A DNA stretch of 64,000 nucleotides from Hippea jasoniae (GCF_000744435.1 NZ_JQLX01000016.1:1-64000), one strand, 5' to 3'; positions 10,101 to 18,456 are shown, counted from the first letter of the stretch. A program made the numbers and translations. Notes: generated from the sequence alone by a model not told the origin.

Positions 10101-10580
10101 CTCCTTATATTCATAAACCGCCTTCTTTGCACCTTCATAGTCGCCATCAAGGAGTCTTTGCTGAATCTCACCATGCAAACAGGCGCTGCCTGCAATTACG
10201 CCTTCTGCATGCTCCTTTAGAAGCTTTTTATCAATACGGGGTTTGTAGTAAAATCCCTCCAAAAATCCCATGCTGCAAAGATACATTAAGTTTTCGTATC
10301 CCTTGTTGTTTTTGGCAAGCAGTGTTATGTGAAAGTTGCCTTTTGTAGATTTATCGTGCAGGTCTTTGGGGGCTATGTAGCCTTCGAACCCCAGAATCGG
10401 CTTTATGCCCGCCGCAGTTGCCGTTTTATAAAACTCAAGTGCACCAAACATATTGCCGTGATCCGTTAAAGCTAAAGCCTCCATGCCACTATTTTTAGCT
10501 TTTTCAACCATATTTTTAATCTTGCTTGCACCATCAAGCAGGCTGTATTCTGAGTGGTTATGCAAATGCACAAACGCCAT
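7173..10580 (-). CDS. dnaE: DNA polymerase III alpha subunit
   Basis: A 1135-residue replicative polymerase of the DnaE1 type. The N-terminus holds the PHP domain (HLHNHSEYSLLDG, then LTDHGNMFGAL). The catalytic palm carries GPGRGSAAGSLVSY and PDIDVDFCANRR with the metal-binding aspartates. A helix-hairpin-helix region and an OB-fold domain follow. The length is normal and there is no fused proofreading exonuclease. GGAGG lies eight bases before the ATG. The DUF3108 gene lies 59 bases upstream and the epimerase overlaps its end. Confidence 0.98.
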   Translation of the reverse strand: MAFVHLHNHSEYSLLDGASKIKNMVEKAKNSGMEALALTDHGNMFGALEFYKTATAAGIKPILGFEGYIAPKDLHDKSTKGNFHITLLAKNNKGYENLMYLCSMGFLEGFYYKPRIDKKLLKEHAEGVIAGSACLHGEIQQRLLDGDYEGAKKAVYEYKEIFGKENFFMEIMRHGLEDQQKIDAQIIKLALETDTLLVATNDCHYLNKEDASAQDALLCVQTNKLIDDKDRMRMGSEEFYFKTEEEMVEVFKDNPEFVYNSKFIADMCNVELELGKLAPPHYKTPDNTTEEEYLRSLAWEGLEKKISNFDEKRKDIYRNRLEHELKIIEQMGFSGYFLIVWDFVNYAKKNGIPVGPGRGSAAGSLVSYSIGITDIDPIRYNLLFERFLNPERVTMPDIDVDFCANRRDEVIHYVREKYGKYNVAQVITFGTMGAKAVVRDVARVLGFPYKEADRIAKMIPAGPKVTLEDAINSNPQLKAEIKKDEKVKKLFDISKTLEGVKRHASIHAAGVVISTQPIFKSCPLYKAPGEDTIAVQFSKDYLEDIGLIKFDFLGLKNLTIIDETVRFIGDGFDISKIPLDDKKTYELLQSGNTLGVFQLESSGMQRLIVDLKPTTFEDLIALVALYRPGPLGSGMVQDFIDRKHGKKPIEYPLPQLEEILKDTYGIILYQEQVMQIASKLAGYTLGEADILRRAMGKKKPEIMQQQKSIFVERAEQNGIDRQKAEYIFDLIAKFAEYGFNKSHSAAYAYIAYQTAYLKAHYPEYFMSALLTSEKNNTDNIAKYIEECNRMKITVLPPDINDSYHDFAVATKDGKAVIRFGFSAIKNVGDAAIENIIATRKEKKFESIYDFLKRVDTRKVNKKVIESLIKSGCFDSLHSNRASLLASLDDLLEWSASSHKKATKKMSSLFGKKQEEESHPRLIEVAQVSEDQILEYEKELLGFFISANPIAKYEGFIEAVINATSEDYGDKYDQDLVMAGIAVDIRKMKTKRKETMAFVKFIDMKGTFEATVFPKLYETKKDLLEKNELLIVFGSLDPTSEKPNLIVKDIISKDEFDSKVSKLKVFLSLEDKSHFETLGKVFERNSGNKSLVIYYKENDQIYEIQSMLKISITKPLLDALKKFNIPYKLDVKGDAA

Positions 10581-10639
10581 CTTTCAAACCTCCAAAATAA
10601 TCTAAAAAAGAGTATATCAATTTAGAAAAAAAATTGCAG

Positions 10640-11389
10640 CTATTGGATTGAAAGTTTTGTAAGCCTTAAACCAAAAACTCCTATTATATGCCACATCCTG
10701 CTAAGCAGTGGGATTTTTGGTTGATTTTTACTGACAAATACAATCATTTTTTTAACATCTTTTTTCTTTTCAAATCTACCTTTGTCAAGCTTGTAGAAGG
10801 TTAGCTCAGCCTCAATAGCCTCTCTTTTGCCTTTTTTTCTTTTCAGCATATCGATATTGACGATAGTTTCTTTTAAGGGAAGAATCTCCACACGATAAAG
10901 GTGCTTTGAAATAACAACATCTTTAAAATATGTTTTTGAAAACTCAAAGGGGTGTTCAACAAAAAACAAATAAACGCTCAAAGGTGAATAAACGCCGTTT
11001 TTTGAACTTAAAACATAATGCTTAAGGTGCTTTTTCTTATAGTAAACATCAGCCGTTGTTGCATTATCAAATTTTACATAAACATCCTTATTTGATGAGC
11101 CTCTAAACTTAGCCCTGTAATAAATATCCTTCAAGCTTTTAACATCAACAGCATCTTCAATATCAACCTTCAGCTTATAAAAGATACTGATAAATTTTGA
11201 TGTTTGTGCTTTAAAGTGAACAACATAGCTGTTGTTATCACAATAAGCAGTAAGCTTTCCCTCGCCCACCTTCAAACCACTAAATTCAAACTTGTAGTTG
11301 GCTGTGAAATTTTTAAATGGGCATTTTGCATACAAATTTCCACTAACAAGAAAAAAAAGGACAATCCATGCAACAACTCTTTTAAACAT
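10640..11389 (-). CDS. DUF3108 domain-containing exported protein
   Basis: 249 residues with a signal peptide (MFKRVVAWIVLFFLVSGNLYA). The mature protein is rich in beta strands and opens with FTANYKFEFSGLKVGEGKL, the typical start of DUF3108 proteins. It is probably periplasmic or outer-membrane associated. No enzymatic motif was seen and the family function is poorly known. It begins two bases after the diguanylate cyclase gene, with GAGG before the ATG, so the two are co-transcribed. Confidence 0.75.
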   Translation of the reverse strand: MFKRVVAWIVLFFLVSGNLYAKCPFKNFTANYKFEFSGLKVGEGKLTAYCDNNSYVVHFKAQTSKFISIFYKLKVDIEDAVDVKSLKDIYYRAKFRGSSNKDVYVKFDNATTADVYYKKKHLKHYVLSSKNGVYSPLSVYLFFVEHPFEFSKTYFKDVVISKHLYRVEILPLKETIVNIDMLKRKKGKREAIEAELTFYKLDKGRFEKKKDVKKMIVFVSKNQPKIPLLSRMWHIIGVFGLRLTKLSIQ

Positions 11390-11391
11390 AG

Positions 11392-13836
11392 CTACCTCAA
11401 ACCCTTTATTTGATTATCAGTGCCGATATCATTACCCCTAACGGAGCGCAAAATCCTCAAAAGCGTCTTTTCTCTATCTACAGAATATTTATTTCTATAC
11501 ATATTGTCATCAGCAATCTTAAAAAACTCATCTGTATTTTCAATATCACCGTATTGCACAGCCATTCCAAGCGATACAGAAAGAAAAAATTCACTGCCCG
11601 TATTAAATTTATCAACCTCTTTTTTAATTCTACTCAAAAAAGCCTCAACGCCTTCTTTATCGGTATTGGGCATAATAACGGCAAACTCATCACCACCGAT
11701 TCTTGCAACAATATCGTTAGCTCGTGCTTGATTCTTGAGGATGCTGGCAATAGATTTAATAGCCTTATCACCCGCAGTATGGCCCAAATTATCGTTGATA
11801 ATTTTAAGACCGTTTATATCACACACAACAAGCGATAAAGGATAGTTTCTCCTATTAAACAACCGCCTCAATTCCTCAGTAAAATAGCGCCTGTTATACA
11901 GTGATGTTAATGAATCATGAAAACTTAAATACTCCGTCTCCTTCTCTTTTTCATATCTTTTCGTTATATCATACAGCGAAACAACAAACAGTTTTTCAGA
12001 ATACAGCTCAATCTCAGACACAGAAACAAACAACCACTTATTTTTATTGCCCTTTGTTATAATACTTGTTGTGCAATCAATACACTTTTTACCATTTTGA
12101 ACACCCTTTACGGCATTCTTTATAATTTTGATATTCTTATGCCCAACAATGTCTGTTATAGTTTCTAAACTGAATTCCTTAATCTCTAACAATTTACGCG
12201 ATACCCCGTTTGCATACACAACATTCAACGCTTTATCAATAGCAATCACACCCACATTAACGCTTTCCATAAAACTTTTAAATCTTTCAAGCTCTCGCTG
12301 TCTTTTTCTAAATAGCTCCACGCTATCGGTAATCTCTTTTGCAATGGCAACAATCTCATTATCTTTTCTGTAAAAAACTACAAAGAAATATTTATCTTGA
12401 TTGTTGAAAGTCAAACAGTCAACAAAGCTTAAAACACCATCTATCTCAAACGCCTCTTCAAATTTCTTATCAAGATGACCCATAAACCCAAACACATCAA
12501 AGGCATTTTTTCCTACAACATCATCTCTTTTAATATTCAGGCAACTAATTACACACCTATTTGCATCCTCAATAATAAATACACCTGAATCAATTCGCCT
12601 GAAGATAACCACACAATCTGGAAAATTAGACACAAGGCTAAAATAACGCTCAAACAATCTCTTTGTTTCTTTGGAGTATCGCTCAACTTTATCCGACATA
12701 TCATTGATTCTATCAGCTATTAGCTTTAAATCTGACACCTTCAGCCTGGATAAATCTATCCTTTTTTTGTCTGGATAGCTGTTAAAAAAATCCTCCACAA
12801 CAGCCGTGTCTTTTTTCAATATCAAATAAAGCACAAGATGGATCAGTATCAACACAGCAACTAAAATGAAAATAGCTAAAACAATAACTGTAATTCTTGA
12901 TTTCAGTCTTTTTTTGAACTTCAAAAAGGCAAGCGTTCTAAATTCGCTCTTTAAATCTTTAATATATATGCCACTTCCAACGATCCAGTTAAACGGCTTA
13001 TACAAAACTATATAGGACAACTTTAAGCCTTCCACATTTTTCGATGGAATCTTATATGTATATTCAACAAAGGACTCTTTATGCAGTTTTAAGTCTTTTA
13101 AAAACGCCTTTCTATAATAAAACCCCCTGCTGTCGGTAATATTGTCTGATATACATCTTCCAACCAACGATGGCTTGTTGGGGTTCAATAAAACCTTTGC
13201 AAAGCAGCCTCCGCCGTTGATATTTAAAAGCTTTGCAGCAAAAAAATAGCTATTTTTATATTTTACAGCTTTATATAAAGCCAGTTTTTTTAAAATATCT
13301 ACCTCAAGCTGTTTTTTAAATTGGCTTCTGTCTATACAATAAGAAAGTTGTGATGAAAAATGTTTTAGATCAACGGTTTTACAAATACCCCCTAAATAAG
13401 ATTTTATCTTTTTAAAGACTCCATTTTTTATCAAAAAAACATTATCTTTTTTTCTAAGTAGAAAATATCCATCACTCTTTTTACTCAAAGTTTTTAAATA
13501 CTCAATTAAGCCATTAAAATTTACATCTGAGGCTTTAGAGTTCACATCTATAACCGATTTTATTGCATGCAGTGTAATATCAAGCTCTTTTTCCTTAAGC
13601 TTCAAAGCCTCTTTTCTTTTTAAATCGATATAATTTAAAGCATTCATCACACCTGTTTTAAGTTGTTCCTTTTTATCTTTAACAAAAAGCTTCTCAGCTA
13701 TTTCTGCATCATCTTTCAGGCTTGTTTTTGCATAATAAATCCACAATCCAGCCATAATTAAAGCAGCCACAATAATCCCAATAACAGAAAAAATCATTAG
13801 TAGCTGAGTTAATTTTATGTTTTGTATTTTTCTCAT
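11392..13836 (-). CDS. Membrane sensor diguanylate cyclase (Cache-PAS-PAS-GGDEF)
   Basis: 814 residues. A transmembrane helix near residues 8-32 is followed by a large extracytoplasmic Cache-like sensor (for example KNSYFFAAKLL and FNWIVGSGIYI) and a second helix near 318-340. Two PAS-like segments lie around 400-630. The C-terminal cyclase has RIGGDEFAV with GGDEF at residues 714-718. RAND at 705-708 fits the RxxD product-inhibition site. It should make cyclic-di-GMP from two GTP in response to an external ligand, so a role in motility or attachment is likely. No Shine-Dalgarno sequence precedes the ATG, and the promoter -10 lies six bases before it. Confidence 0.92.
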   Translation of the reverse strand: MRKIQNIKLTQLLMIFSVIGIIVAALIMAGLWIYYAKTSLKDDAEIAEKLFVKDKKEQLKTGVMNALNYIDLKRKEALKLKEKELDITLHAIKSVIDVNSKASDVNFNGLIEYLKTLSKKSDGYFLLRKKDNVFLIKNGVFKKIKSYLGGICKTVDLKHFSSQLSYCIDRSQFKKQLEVDILKKLALYKAVKYKNSYFFAAKLLNINGGGCFAKVLLNPNKPSLVGRCISDNITDSRGFYYRKAFLKDLKLHKESFVEYTYKIPSKNVEGLKLSYIVLYKPFNWIVGSGIYIKDLKSEFRTLAFLKFKKRLKSRITVIVLAIFILVAVLILIHLVLYLILKKDTAVVEDFFNSYPDKKRIDLSRLKVSDLKLIADRINDMSDKVERYSKETKRLFERYFSLVSNFPDCVVIFRRIDSGVFIIEDANRCVISCLNIKRDDVVGKNAFDVFGFMGHLDKKFEEAFEIDGVLSFVDCLTFNNQDKYFFVVFYRKDNEIVAIAKEITDSVELFRKRQRELERFKSFMESVNVGVIAIDKALNVVYANGVSRKLLEIKEFSLETITDIVGHKNIKIIKNAVKGVQNGKKCIDCTTSIITKGNKNKWLFVSVSEIELYSEKLFVVSLYDITKRYEKEKETEYLSFHDSLTSLYNRRYFTEELRRLFNRRNYPLSLVVCDINGLKIINDNLGHTAGDKAIKSIASILKNQARANDIVARIGGDEFAVIMPNTDKEGVEAFLSRIKKEVDKFNTGSEFFLSVSLGMAVQYGDIENTDEFFKIADDNMYRNKYSVDREKTLLRILRSVRGNDIGTDNQIKGLR

Positions 13837-13842
13837 ATATAA

Positions 13843-13871
13843 AGTTTAACTAAAAAAGAAAGTTTTTTCAA
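13843..13871 (-). promoter_or_regulatory. Promoter giving a probably leaderless GGDEF mRNA
   Basis: TTGAAA (13866-13871), 17 bases, TAAACT (13843-13848) on the minus strand. Only six bases separate the -10 from the ATG, so transcription would begin at or next to the start codon. The -10 match is modest (4 of 6). Confidence 0.5.
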
Positions 13872-13882
13872 TTTTTTTAAAC

Positions 13883-13910
13883 TTGAGCATAACCGTAAAA
13901 TTCATATAAT
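13883..13910 (+). promoter_or_regulatory. Promoter of the hotdog thioesterase gene
   Basis: TTGAGC (13883-13888), 16 bases, TATAAT (13905-13910). It is followed by AAGGGG shortly before the ATG at 13932. It lies back to back with the GGDEF promoter. Confidence 0.7.
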
Positions 13911-13931
13911 TTTTCAAAAAGGGGTTATGCA

Positions 13932-14408
13932 ATGAGAAACCTACCACGCTATAAAGAGTGCTTTGTATGCGGCAAAAACAATCCCATTGGACTGAATATA
14001 ACATTTAAGACAGACGGCAAAATCGTATTTGTTAATCTAAAGCTAAAAAAGGAATATTGCGGTTTCAAAAATAGGATTCATGGGGGTATTCTTTCAACTA
14101 TTATAGATGAGGCAATGGGCTGGGCTTGCAGTGTTAAAACAAAGCGGTTATATTACACCATAGAACTCAACATAAAGTTCAAAAAAGCAGCTCTGCCGAA
14201 TGAACAGTTGATTGTGGAAGCTGAATTTATCAAAGAAAAACACTACATCTGTGCATCAAAAGGCATAATCAAAAATGCAAAAGGCGATATTTTGATTATC
14301 GCATCAGGCAAATACTATCCAATAGAAGAATCTGAAGAAAAATCAATCTTTGCCATGCTGCACCATGAACCGGAAGATAATAAACCGGTAACCAAAGAAG
14401 ACCTTTAG
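13932..14408 (+). CDS. Hotdog-fold thioesterase, PaaI-like
   Basis: 158 residues. The N-terminal CFVCGKNNPIGL and central HGGILSTIIDEAMGWA are the usual marks of small hotdog acyl-CoA thioesterases. The Asp/Glu of IIDEA on the long helix is the expected catalytic region. It would hydrolyse an acyl- or aryl-CoA in the cytoplasm; the substrate is unknown. It is a single gene with its own promoter, convergent with argJ, and the two stop codons overlap by four bases. Confidence 0.85.
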   Translation: MRNLPRYKECFVCGKNNPIGLNITFKTDGKIVFVNLKLKKEYCGFKNRIHGGILSTIIDEAMGWACSVKTKRLYYTIELNIKFKKAALPNEQLIVEAEFIKEKHYICASKGIIKNAKGDILIIASGKYYPIEESEEKSIFAMLHHEPEDNKPVTKEDL

Positions 14409-15610
14409 GTGTGGTATTCGGCGTTAATCTTTACATAATCATAACTTAAATCACTAAACCACATATTATATGTGCAAACACCCAATCCAAGGTCTATAAG
14501 TATGCGAATTTCGTCGTTTTTCATGTAATTTTTAAGTTTTTCTCTATCAAAATCGACTTTTTTTGAGTATGCATAAACAAGCTCATCACCTATAAACACC
14601 TTCAGCCTGTCAACGCTAAAATAGGCATTCGAATAACCCACAGCATCAACAATCCTGCCCCAATTGGGATCCTCACCAAAGATCGCCGTCTTAACAAGCA
14701 GGGAATTAGCTACACTTCGGGCAACAAGCTGAGCGTCTTTCTTAGAAAATGCACCCACAACCACAACCTCTGTTGTTTTTGTGGCACCCTCACCATCTTT
14801 AACAATCATTTTTGCAAGATGTGTGCAGATATGGATGAGCTGATCTGCAAAAAACCTGTATATCTCATTTTCTGTTGTTATCTTTTCATTTTTTGCCTGA
14901 CAGGTTGACATAATAAAAACCGTGTCGTTTGTGGATGTATCGCCATCTACACTGATTCTGTTAAACGATTTATCTACAGCCTCCCTCAAAGCCCTATCAA
15001 GCATATCGTGGCTGATATTTATATCGGTGGTGATAAATGCAAGCATCGTTGCCATATTGGGATGAATCATGCCAGCACCCTTTGCCACACCACCAATATT
15101 GAACTCTTCGCCGTAAAAACTACAGTTCAACGCCATTTGCTTTGTAAATGTATCTGTAGTCAGTATTGCCTCAGAAAAATCATCACACCTATTGCTGCCC
15201 AACCTATAAACAAGCTCATCAATTGCCGTTGTAATCTTTTCAGAAGGCAAATCCTCACCTATGATTCCTGTTGAGGCAACAAAAATCTGATCTTTTTCTA
15301 TGTTAAGCCTTTTACTAAGGGTATTTACAACATCGCCTATAGCATCAAAACCGTTACTATTGCACGCATTGGCATTGCCGCTATTTACAATAACGGCTCT
15401 GATATCGGGTATTTTTTTCATCAGTCGCATATCATAAATCACAGGGGCTGCCTTAATGGCGTTCTGAGTAAAAACCGCCGCAGATATTGTGGGTGTTTCT
15501 GAAAAAATCAACCCCAGATCTTTGCCTTTTTCTTTTAAACCACAATGAACACCTGCGGCTTTTATAGATGGAACAACACAGATAGAACCTTTAGTTTCTT
15601 TTGATTTCAT
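14405..15610 (-). CDS. argJ: Bifunctional ornithine acetyltransferase / N-acetylglutamate synthase
   Basis: 401 residues. It transfers acetyl from N-acetylornithine to glutamate (and possibly from acetyl-CoA), closing the cyclic arginine pathway. The self-cleavage region GAGMIHPNMATMLAFITTD is present, and the Thr after NMA should become the nucleophile of the beta chain. ASTGIIGE and the DGDTSTNDT segment are also typical. It follows argC by 12 bases, so the two form one unit downstream of rplM-rpsI. Whether it is mono- or bifunctional cannot be decided here. Confidence 0.96.
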   Translation of the reverse strand: MKSKETKGSICVVPSIKAAGVHCGLKEKGKDLGLIFSETPTISAAVFTQNAIKAAPVIYDMRLMKKIPDIRAVIVNSGNANACNSNGFDAIGDVVNTLSKRLNIEKDQIFVASTGIIGEDLPSEKITTAIDELVYRLGSNRCDDFSEAILTTDTFTKQMALNCSFYGEEFNIGGVAKGAGMIHPNMATMLAFITTDINISHDMLDRALREAVDKSFNRISVDGDTSTNDTVFIMSTCQAKNEKITTENEIYRFFADQLIHICTHLAKMIVKDGEGATKTTEVVVVGAFSKKDAQLVARSVANSLLVKTAIFGEDPNWGRIVDAVGYSNAYFSVDRLKVFIGDELVYAYSKKVDFDREKLKNYMKNDEIRILIDLGLGVCTYNMWFSDLSYDYVKINAEYHT

Positions 15611-15622
15611 ACCTCACCTTTT

Positions 15623-16612
15623 CTAAGGATAGTATGGGGCAGGATAAAGCCCCTCTTTTTCATCTAATCCAAACATAATATTCATATTCTGGATAGCCTG
15701 ACCAGCAGCACCTTTTATAAGATTATCTATAACACTGACAATAATTAATTTTTTCTCATCAATCAAAGCAGGATATATGTTGCAAAAATTTGTGCCCTTC
15801 ACATCGACAATCTGAGGCGGATTATCAACAACCCTTACAAAAAATTCACTTTTATAAAACTCATCAAATATTTTTATATCTACAGCCCTTTTTAGATTCA
15901 CATAAATCGTGGATAGAATTCCCCTTTGAATAGGCAACAGATGTGCAGTAAACACAACCCTATTATTAAGTCCAAACTGTTGCTCTATCTCTGCAACATG
16001 CCTGTGAGAGCCAACTGCATAGGCCTTGAAATTCTCATTCACCTCACAAAACAGCATCGACTCTTTCAGACTCTTTCCTGCACCACTAACACCGCTTTTT
16101 GCATCAATAATCACGCTGTCATCTATTAAATCGGCAATCGGTGCCAATGCCAAAATTACACTGGTTGCATAACATCCCGGATTTGCAAGCAAGCTGCAGT
16201 GCTTTATTTTATCCCTGTTTAGCTCAGATATACCATAAACAGCCTCATCTATTAGCTCTTTTGCAGGATGCCTTACTTTATACCACTTTTCATAAACATC
16301 TATATCAAGCCTGAAATCGGCACTCAGGTCAACTACTTTAACATGGGGAAATATATCCTTTACAATGCCTGCAGACACCGTATGGGGCAGGGCTAAAAAT
16401 ACAACATCCAGCGTTTTAATCTTTTCTATATCGATCTTCTCAATTACAAGATTACTAAAACCCTTCAAAAACGGATACAGCTGGTCAATTCTTTTGTCTG
16501 CATGGCTTCTTGATGCAATATATGCTACTTGAACCTGCCTGTGGTGCAACAATAATTTTAATAGCTCAACGCCTGTATATCCGCTTATTCCAACAATACC
16601 AGCTTTTATCAT
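15623..16612 (-). CDS. argC: N-acetyl-gamma-glutamyl-phosphate reductase
   Basis: About 330 residues. It reduces N-acetylglutamyl phosphate to the semialdehyde with NADPH in arginine synthesis. The NADP-binding start MIKAGIVGISGYTGVELLKL, the active-site NPGCYATS with its Cys, and GVSGAGKSLKES are clear. An upstream in-frame extension reaches 16672 but runs through the rpsI terminator and into rpsI, so the ATG at 16612 is chosen. The ribosome site is weak. It sits directly behind the rpsI terminator, and no separate promoter was recognised. Confidence 0.95.
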   Translation of the reverse strand: MIKAGIVGISGYTGVELLKLLLHHRQVQVAYIASRSHADKRIDQLYPFLKGFSNLVIEKIDIEKIKTLDVVFLALPHTVSAGIVKDIFPHVKVVDLSADFRLDIDVYEKWYKVRHPAKELIDEAVYGISELNRDKIKHCSLLANPGCYATSVILALAPIADLIDDSVIIDAKSGVSGAGKSLKESMLFCEVNENFKAYAVGSHRHVAEIEQQFGLNNRVVFTAHLLPIQRGILSTIYVNLKRAVDIKIFDEFYKSEFFVRVVDNPPQIVDVKGTNFCNIYPALIDEKKLIIVSVIDNLIKGAAGQAIQNMNIMFGLDEKEGLYPAPYYP

Positions 16613-16620
16613 TTCACAAT

Positions 16621-16648
16621 TAAAAAGAAAAACCCCACTTGCGTGGGG
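16621..16648 (-). terminator. Terminator between rpsI and argC
   Basis: CCCCAC (16633-16638) and GTGGGG (16643-16648) flank a four-base loop. On the minus strand the stem is followed by TTTTTCTTTTT. The T-tract ends nine bases before the argC start, so argC expression implies read-through or an unseen promoter. Confidence 0.85.
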
Positions 16649-16656
16649 CGGGGGTG

Positions 16657-17046
16657 TTATCTCTTCGACCACTGGAAGGATTTTCTTGCCTTTTTCCTTC
16701 CGTATTTCTTTCTCTCCTTTGCCCTTGCATCCCTTGAAAGCAGTCCAAGTGGCTTGAGGGTTGACCTCAAATTTGGATCGTACTCTACCAGAGCCTTTGA
16801 GATGCCGTGCCTCAAAGCCTCAGCCTGAGCCATTATGCCACCGCCTCTAACAGTGGCATAGATATCAATCTTTCCATTTAAACCAACAAGATTGAGTGGA
16901 TAGTAGATTTTTAGCTTTGCCTGTTCAAGACCACCAAAATACTCATCCAGCGTCTTTTTGTTTACCGTAATCTTACCATCGCCAGAATATACCCACACCC
17001 TGGCAACAGATGTCTTTCTTTTACCCGTTGCGTAATATCTTTCCAT
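16657..17046 (-). CDS. rpsI: 30S ribosomal protein S9
   Basis: 129 residues of the normal S9 length, with YYATGKRKTSVARVW at the start, GGGIMAQAEALRHGISKAL in the middle, and the basic tail ending SFQWSKR that reaches the ribosomal P site. It follows rplM by nine bases in the usual L13-S9 pair. Confidence 0.99.
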   Translation of the reverse strand: MERYYATGKRKTSVARVWVYSGDGKITVNKKTLDEYFGGLEQAKLKIYYPLNLVGLNGKIDIYATVRGGGIMAQAEALRHGISKALVEYDPNLRSTLKPLGLLSRDARAKERKKYGRKKARKSFQWSKR

Positions 17047-17055
17047 TTAGCACCT

Positions 17056-17484
17056 CTATAACTCTATCTTTATCGGTTTTTGAGCCTTATGCGGATAGTC
17101 ATCTTCTGCATACACCTTTAATTTAGTAATCAACCTGTTTGCAAGCCTATTTTTTGGCAACATACCCTTTACGGCATGTATTATGACCCTTTCAGGATGT
17201 TCCTCTAACATCTTTTCAGCTGGAATTTCCTTTAATCCACCTATATAACCGCTATGCCTGTAGTATTTCTTCTGCTGAAGCTTTTTACCCGTCAGCTTAA
17301 CATGCCTTGCGTTAACAACAACAACAAAATCACCACCGTCAATATGCGGTGTGTATGTGGGTTTATTTTTACCCCTCAAAATATTTGCAATCTGAGTGGC
17401 TATTTTACCAAGCACCTTACCTTTTGCATCTATGAGATACCACTTTCTTTTCTCTGGCTCAAATTTAGCCATAAAAGTTTTCAT
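17056..17484 (-). CDS. rplM: 50S ribosomal protein L13
   Basis: 142 residues, full length. Typical segments are [32 protein letters not shown] and the [11 protein letters not shown] region. AAGGAG lies before the ATG. First gene of the rplM-rpsI(-argC-argJ) unit. Confidence 0.99.
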   Translation of the reverse strand: MKTFMAKFEPEKRKWYLIDAKGKVLGKIATQIANILRGKNKPTYTPHIDGGDFVVVVNARHVKLTGKKLQQKKYYRHSGYIGGLKEIPAEKMLEEHPERVIIHAVKGMLPKNRLANRLITKLKVYAEDDYPHKAQKPIKIEL

Positions 17485-17522
17485 AACCCACTCCTTACCT
17501 CAAAATTCTAAAAGCAAAAAGC

Positions 17523-17551
17523 TTTATACTGAAATTATAAGAATTTGTCAA
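17523..17551 (-). promoter_or_regulatory. Promoter of rplM-rpsI
   Basis: TTGACA (17546-17551), 17 bases, TATAAA (17523-17528) on the minus strand, giving a leader of about 30 bases. It lies in the 75-base gap between the MBL-fold gene stop and rplM. Confidence 0.85.
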
Positions 17552-17559
17552 GTTTTTGC

Positions 17560-18282
17560 TTACATTATCTCAACACCGCAACGCAAAACCTTCAACCATT
17601 CAAGAAACCGTTTAACCGAACTGCCTATATAAACCGCACCATGCTGTGGGGCTATAATCTGAATATCGAGGTTTTTTATTGTCTCAAGCCATTTTTGTAT
17701 AACACCGCTGCAGGGTATATACCGTTTATGAAAATCCTCAATGTATGGTATATGCTTATCAAAATCCTCAACAACAACATAATCGTTGCCAAAAGAAGCA
17801 CCTAAATCGCCGCTGTAGAGTATTTTTGAAATAGGGTCATAAACCTGAAAGTTTCCTGCAGAGTGCAAAAAATGAGCAGGTATTACCAAAAGCTCACTTT
17901 CACCCAATTTTATAGTCATCCCCTCATCAGGAATAGGTGTTATCCTGTTTTTTACATAATCATCTATGCAGAAATGGTGCATAAAACGTATCCATAGCTG
18001 AGATAAAAATGCATTGGCTTCAGTTATAGTAAACCAGGAATTTGACGATGAAACAATATCCGGATCTTGATGAGAGAAAAAAATATATTTCAATTTGTTA
18101 GGATTTGTAACATCGGCAAGATGAGAAAACAGCTTGGAATAAACCTTAGAGCCTCCTGGATCAAGTATCATGGATTCAGTACTATCTATAATCACATGCT
18201 GATTAGCCTGAATCATATCCCCTTTCGTCAAATCAAAAAACATCACATTTTTATGTGAATTAGAATCAAACAAAACCTCCAC
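17560..18282 (-). CDS. MBL-fold diiron protein (flavodiiron/ODP-like, no flavodoxin domain)
   Basis: About 240 residues of metallo-beta-lactamase fold close to the oxygen-binding diiron domain of flavodiiron proteins. Ligand motifs seen are SHQDPDIV, PAHFLHSAGNF, SGDLGASFG and PQHG. The C-terminal FMN-binding flavodoxin domain is absent, so electrons must come from elsewhere. Possible roles are oxygen or NO sensing or reduction in an anaerobe. A TTG at 18294 is in frame, but GGAGGG sits on it; the GTG at 18282, four bases after GGAGGG, is preferred. It is a single gene with a promoter containing a perfect dyad. Confidence 0.82.
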   Translation of the reverse strand: MEVLFDSNSHKNVMFFDLTKGDMIQANQHVIIDSTESMILDPGGSKVYSKLFSHLADVTNPNKLKYIFFSHQDPDIVSSSNSWFTITEANAFLSQLWIRFMHHFCIDDYVKNRITPIPDEGMTIKLGESELLVIPAHFLHSAGNFQVYDPISKILYSGDLGASFGNDYVVVEDFDKHIPYIEDFHKRYIPCSGVIQKWLETIKNLDIQIIAPQHGAVYIGSSVKRFLEWLKVLRCGVEIM

Positions 18283-18308
18283 AGCACCCTCCAAATTTGT
18301 TTAAAAAC

Positions 18309-18336
18309 ATTATTAGAAATTACTAATAAATGTCAA
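18309..18336 (-). promoter_or_regulatory. Promoter of the MBL-fold gene with an internal operator-like dyad
   Basis: TTGACA (18331-18336), 16 bases, AATAAT (18309-18314) on the minus strand. The spacer and -10 contain the inverted repeat TTATTAG-AAATTA-CTAATAA (18310-18329), seven-base arms with a six-base centre. A repressor bound there would cover the promoter. No regulator gene adjoins it. Confidence 0.6.
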
Positions 18337-18443
18337 TTAAATTTATAAAAAATAACAGTTATATCCACAACTGTTCAGTTGAAATTTCATCAAAAAGTGA
18401 ATAGCTACTTCGAATTCTCAGTTAAATAAATAACCATTGAAAT

Positions 18444-18456
18444 CCAACACTTACTT
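18444..18456 (+). repeat. Single left arm CCAACACTTACTT
   Basis: One base different from the arms at 18875 and 19034. The sequence after it (TTAAATTGATAAGTTTAAT) resembles that after the arm at 19033. About 65 bases on comes TTTAAACTCAATTA, as in the complete unit, but the closing arm is missing. It looks like a decayed unit. Confidence 0.5.

Noticed and set aside
16613-16672. Longer argC start
   Set aside because: The extension runs through the rpsI terminator stem and into rpsI. The Rossmann motif begins naturally at the ATG at 16612.
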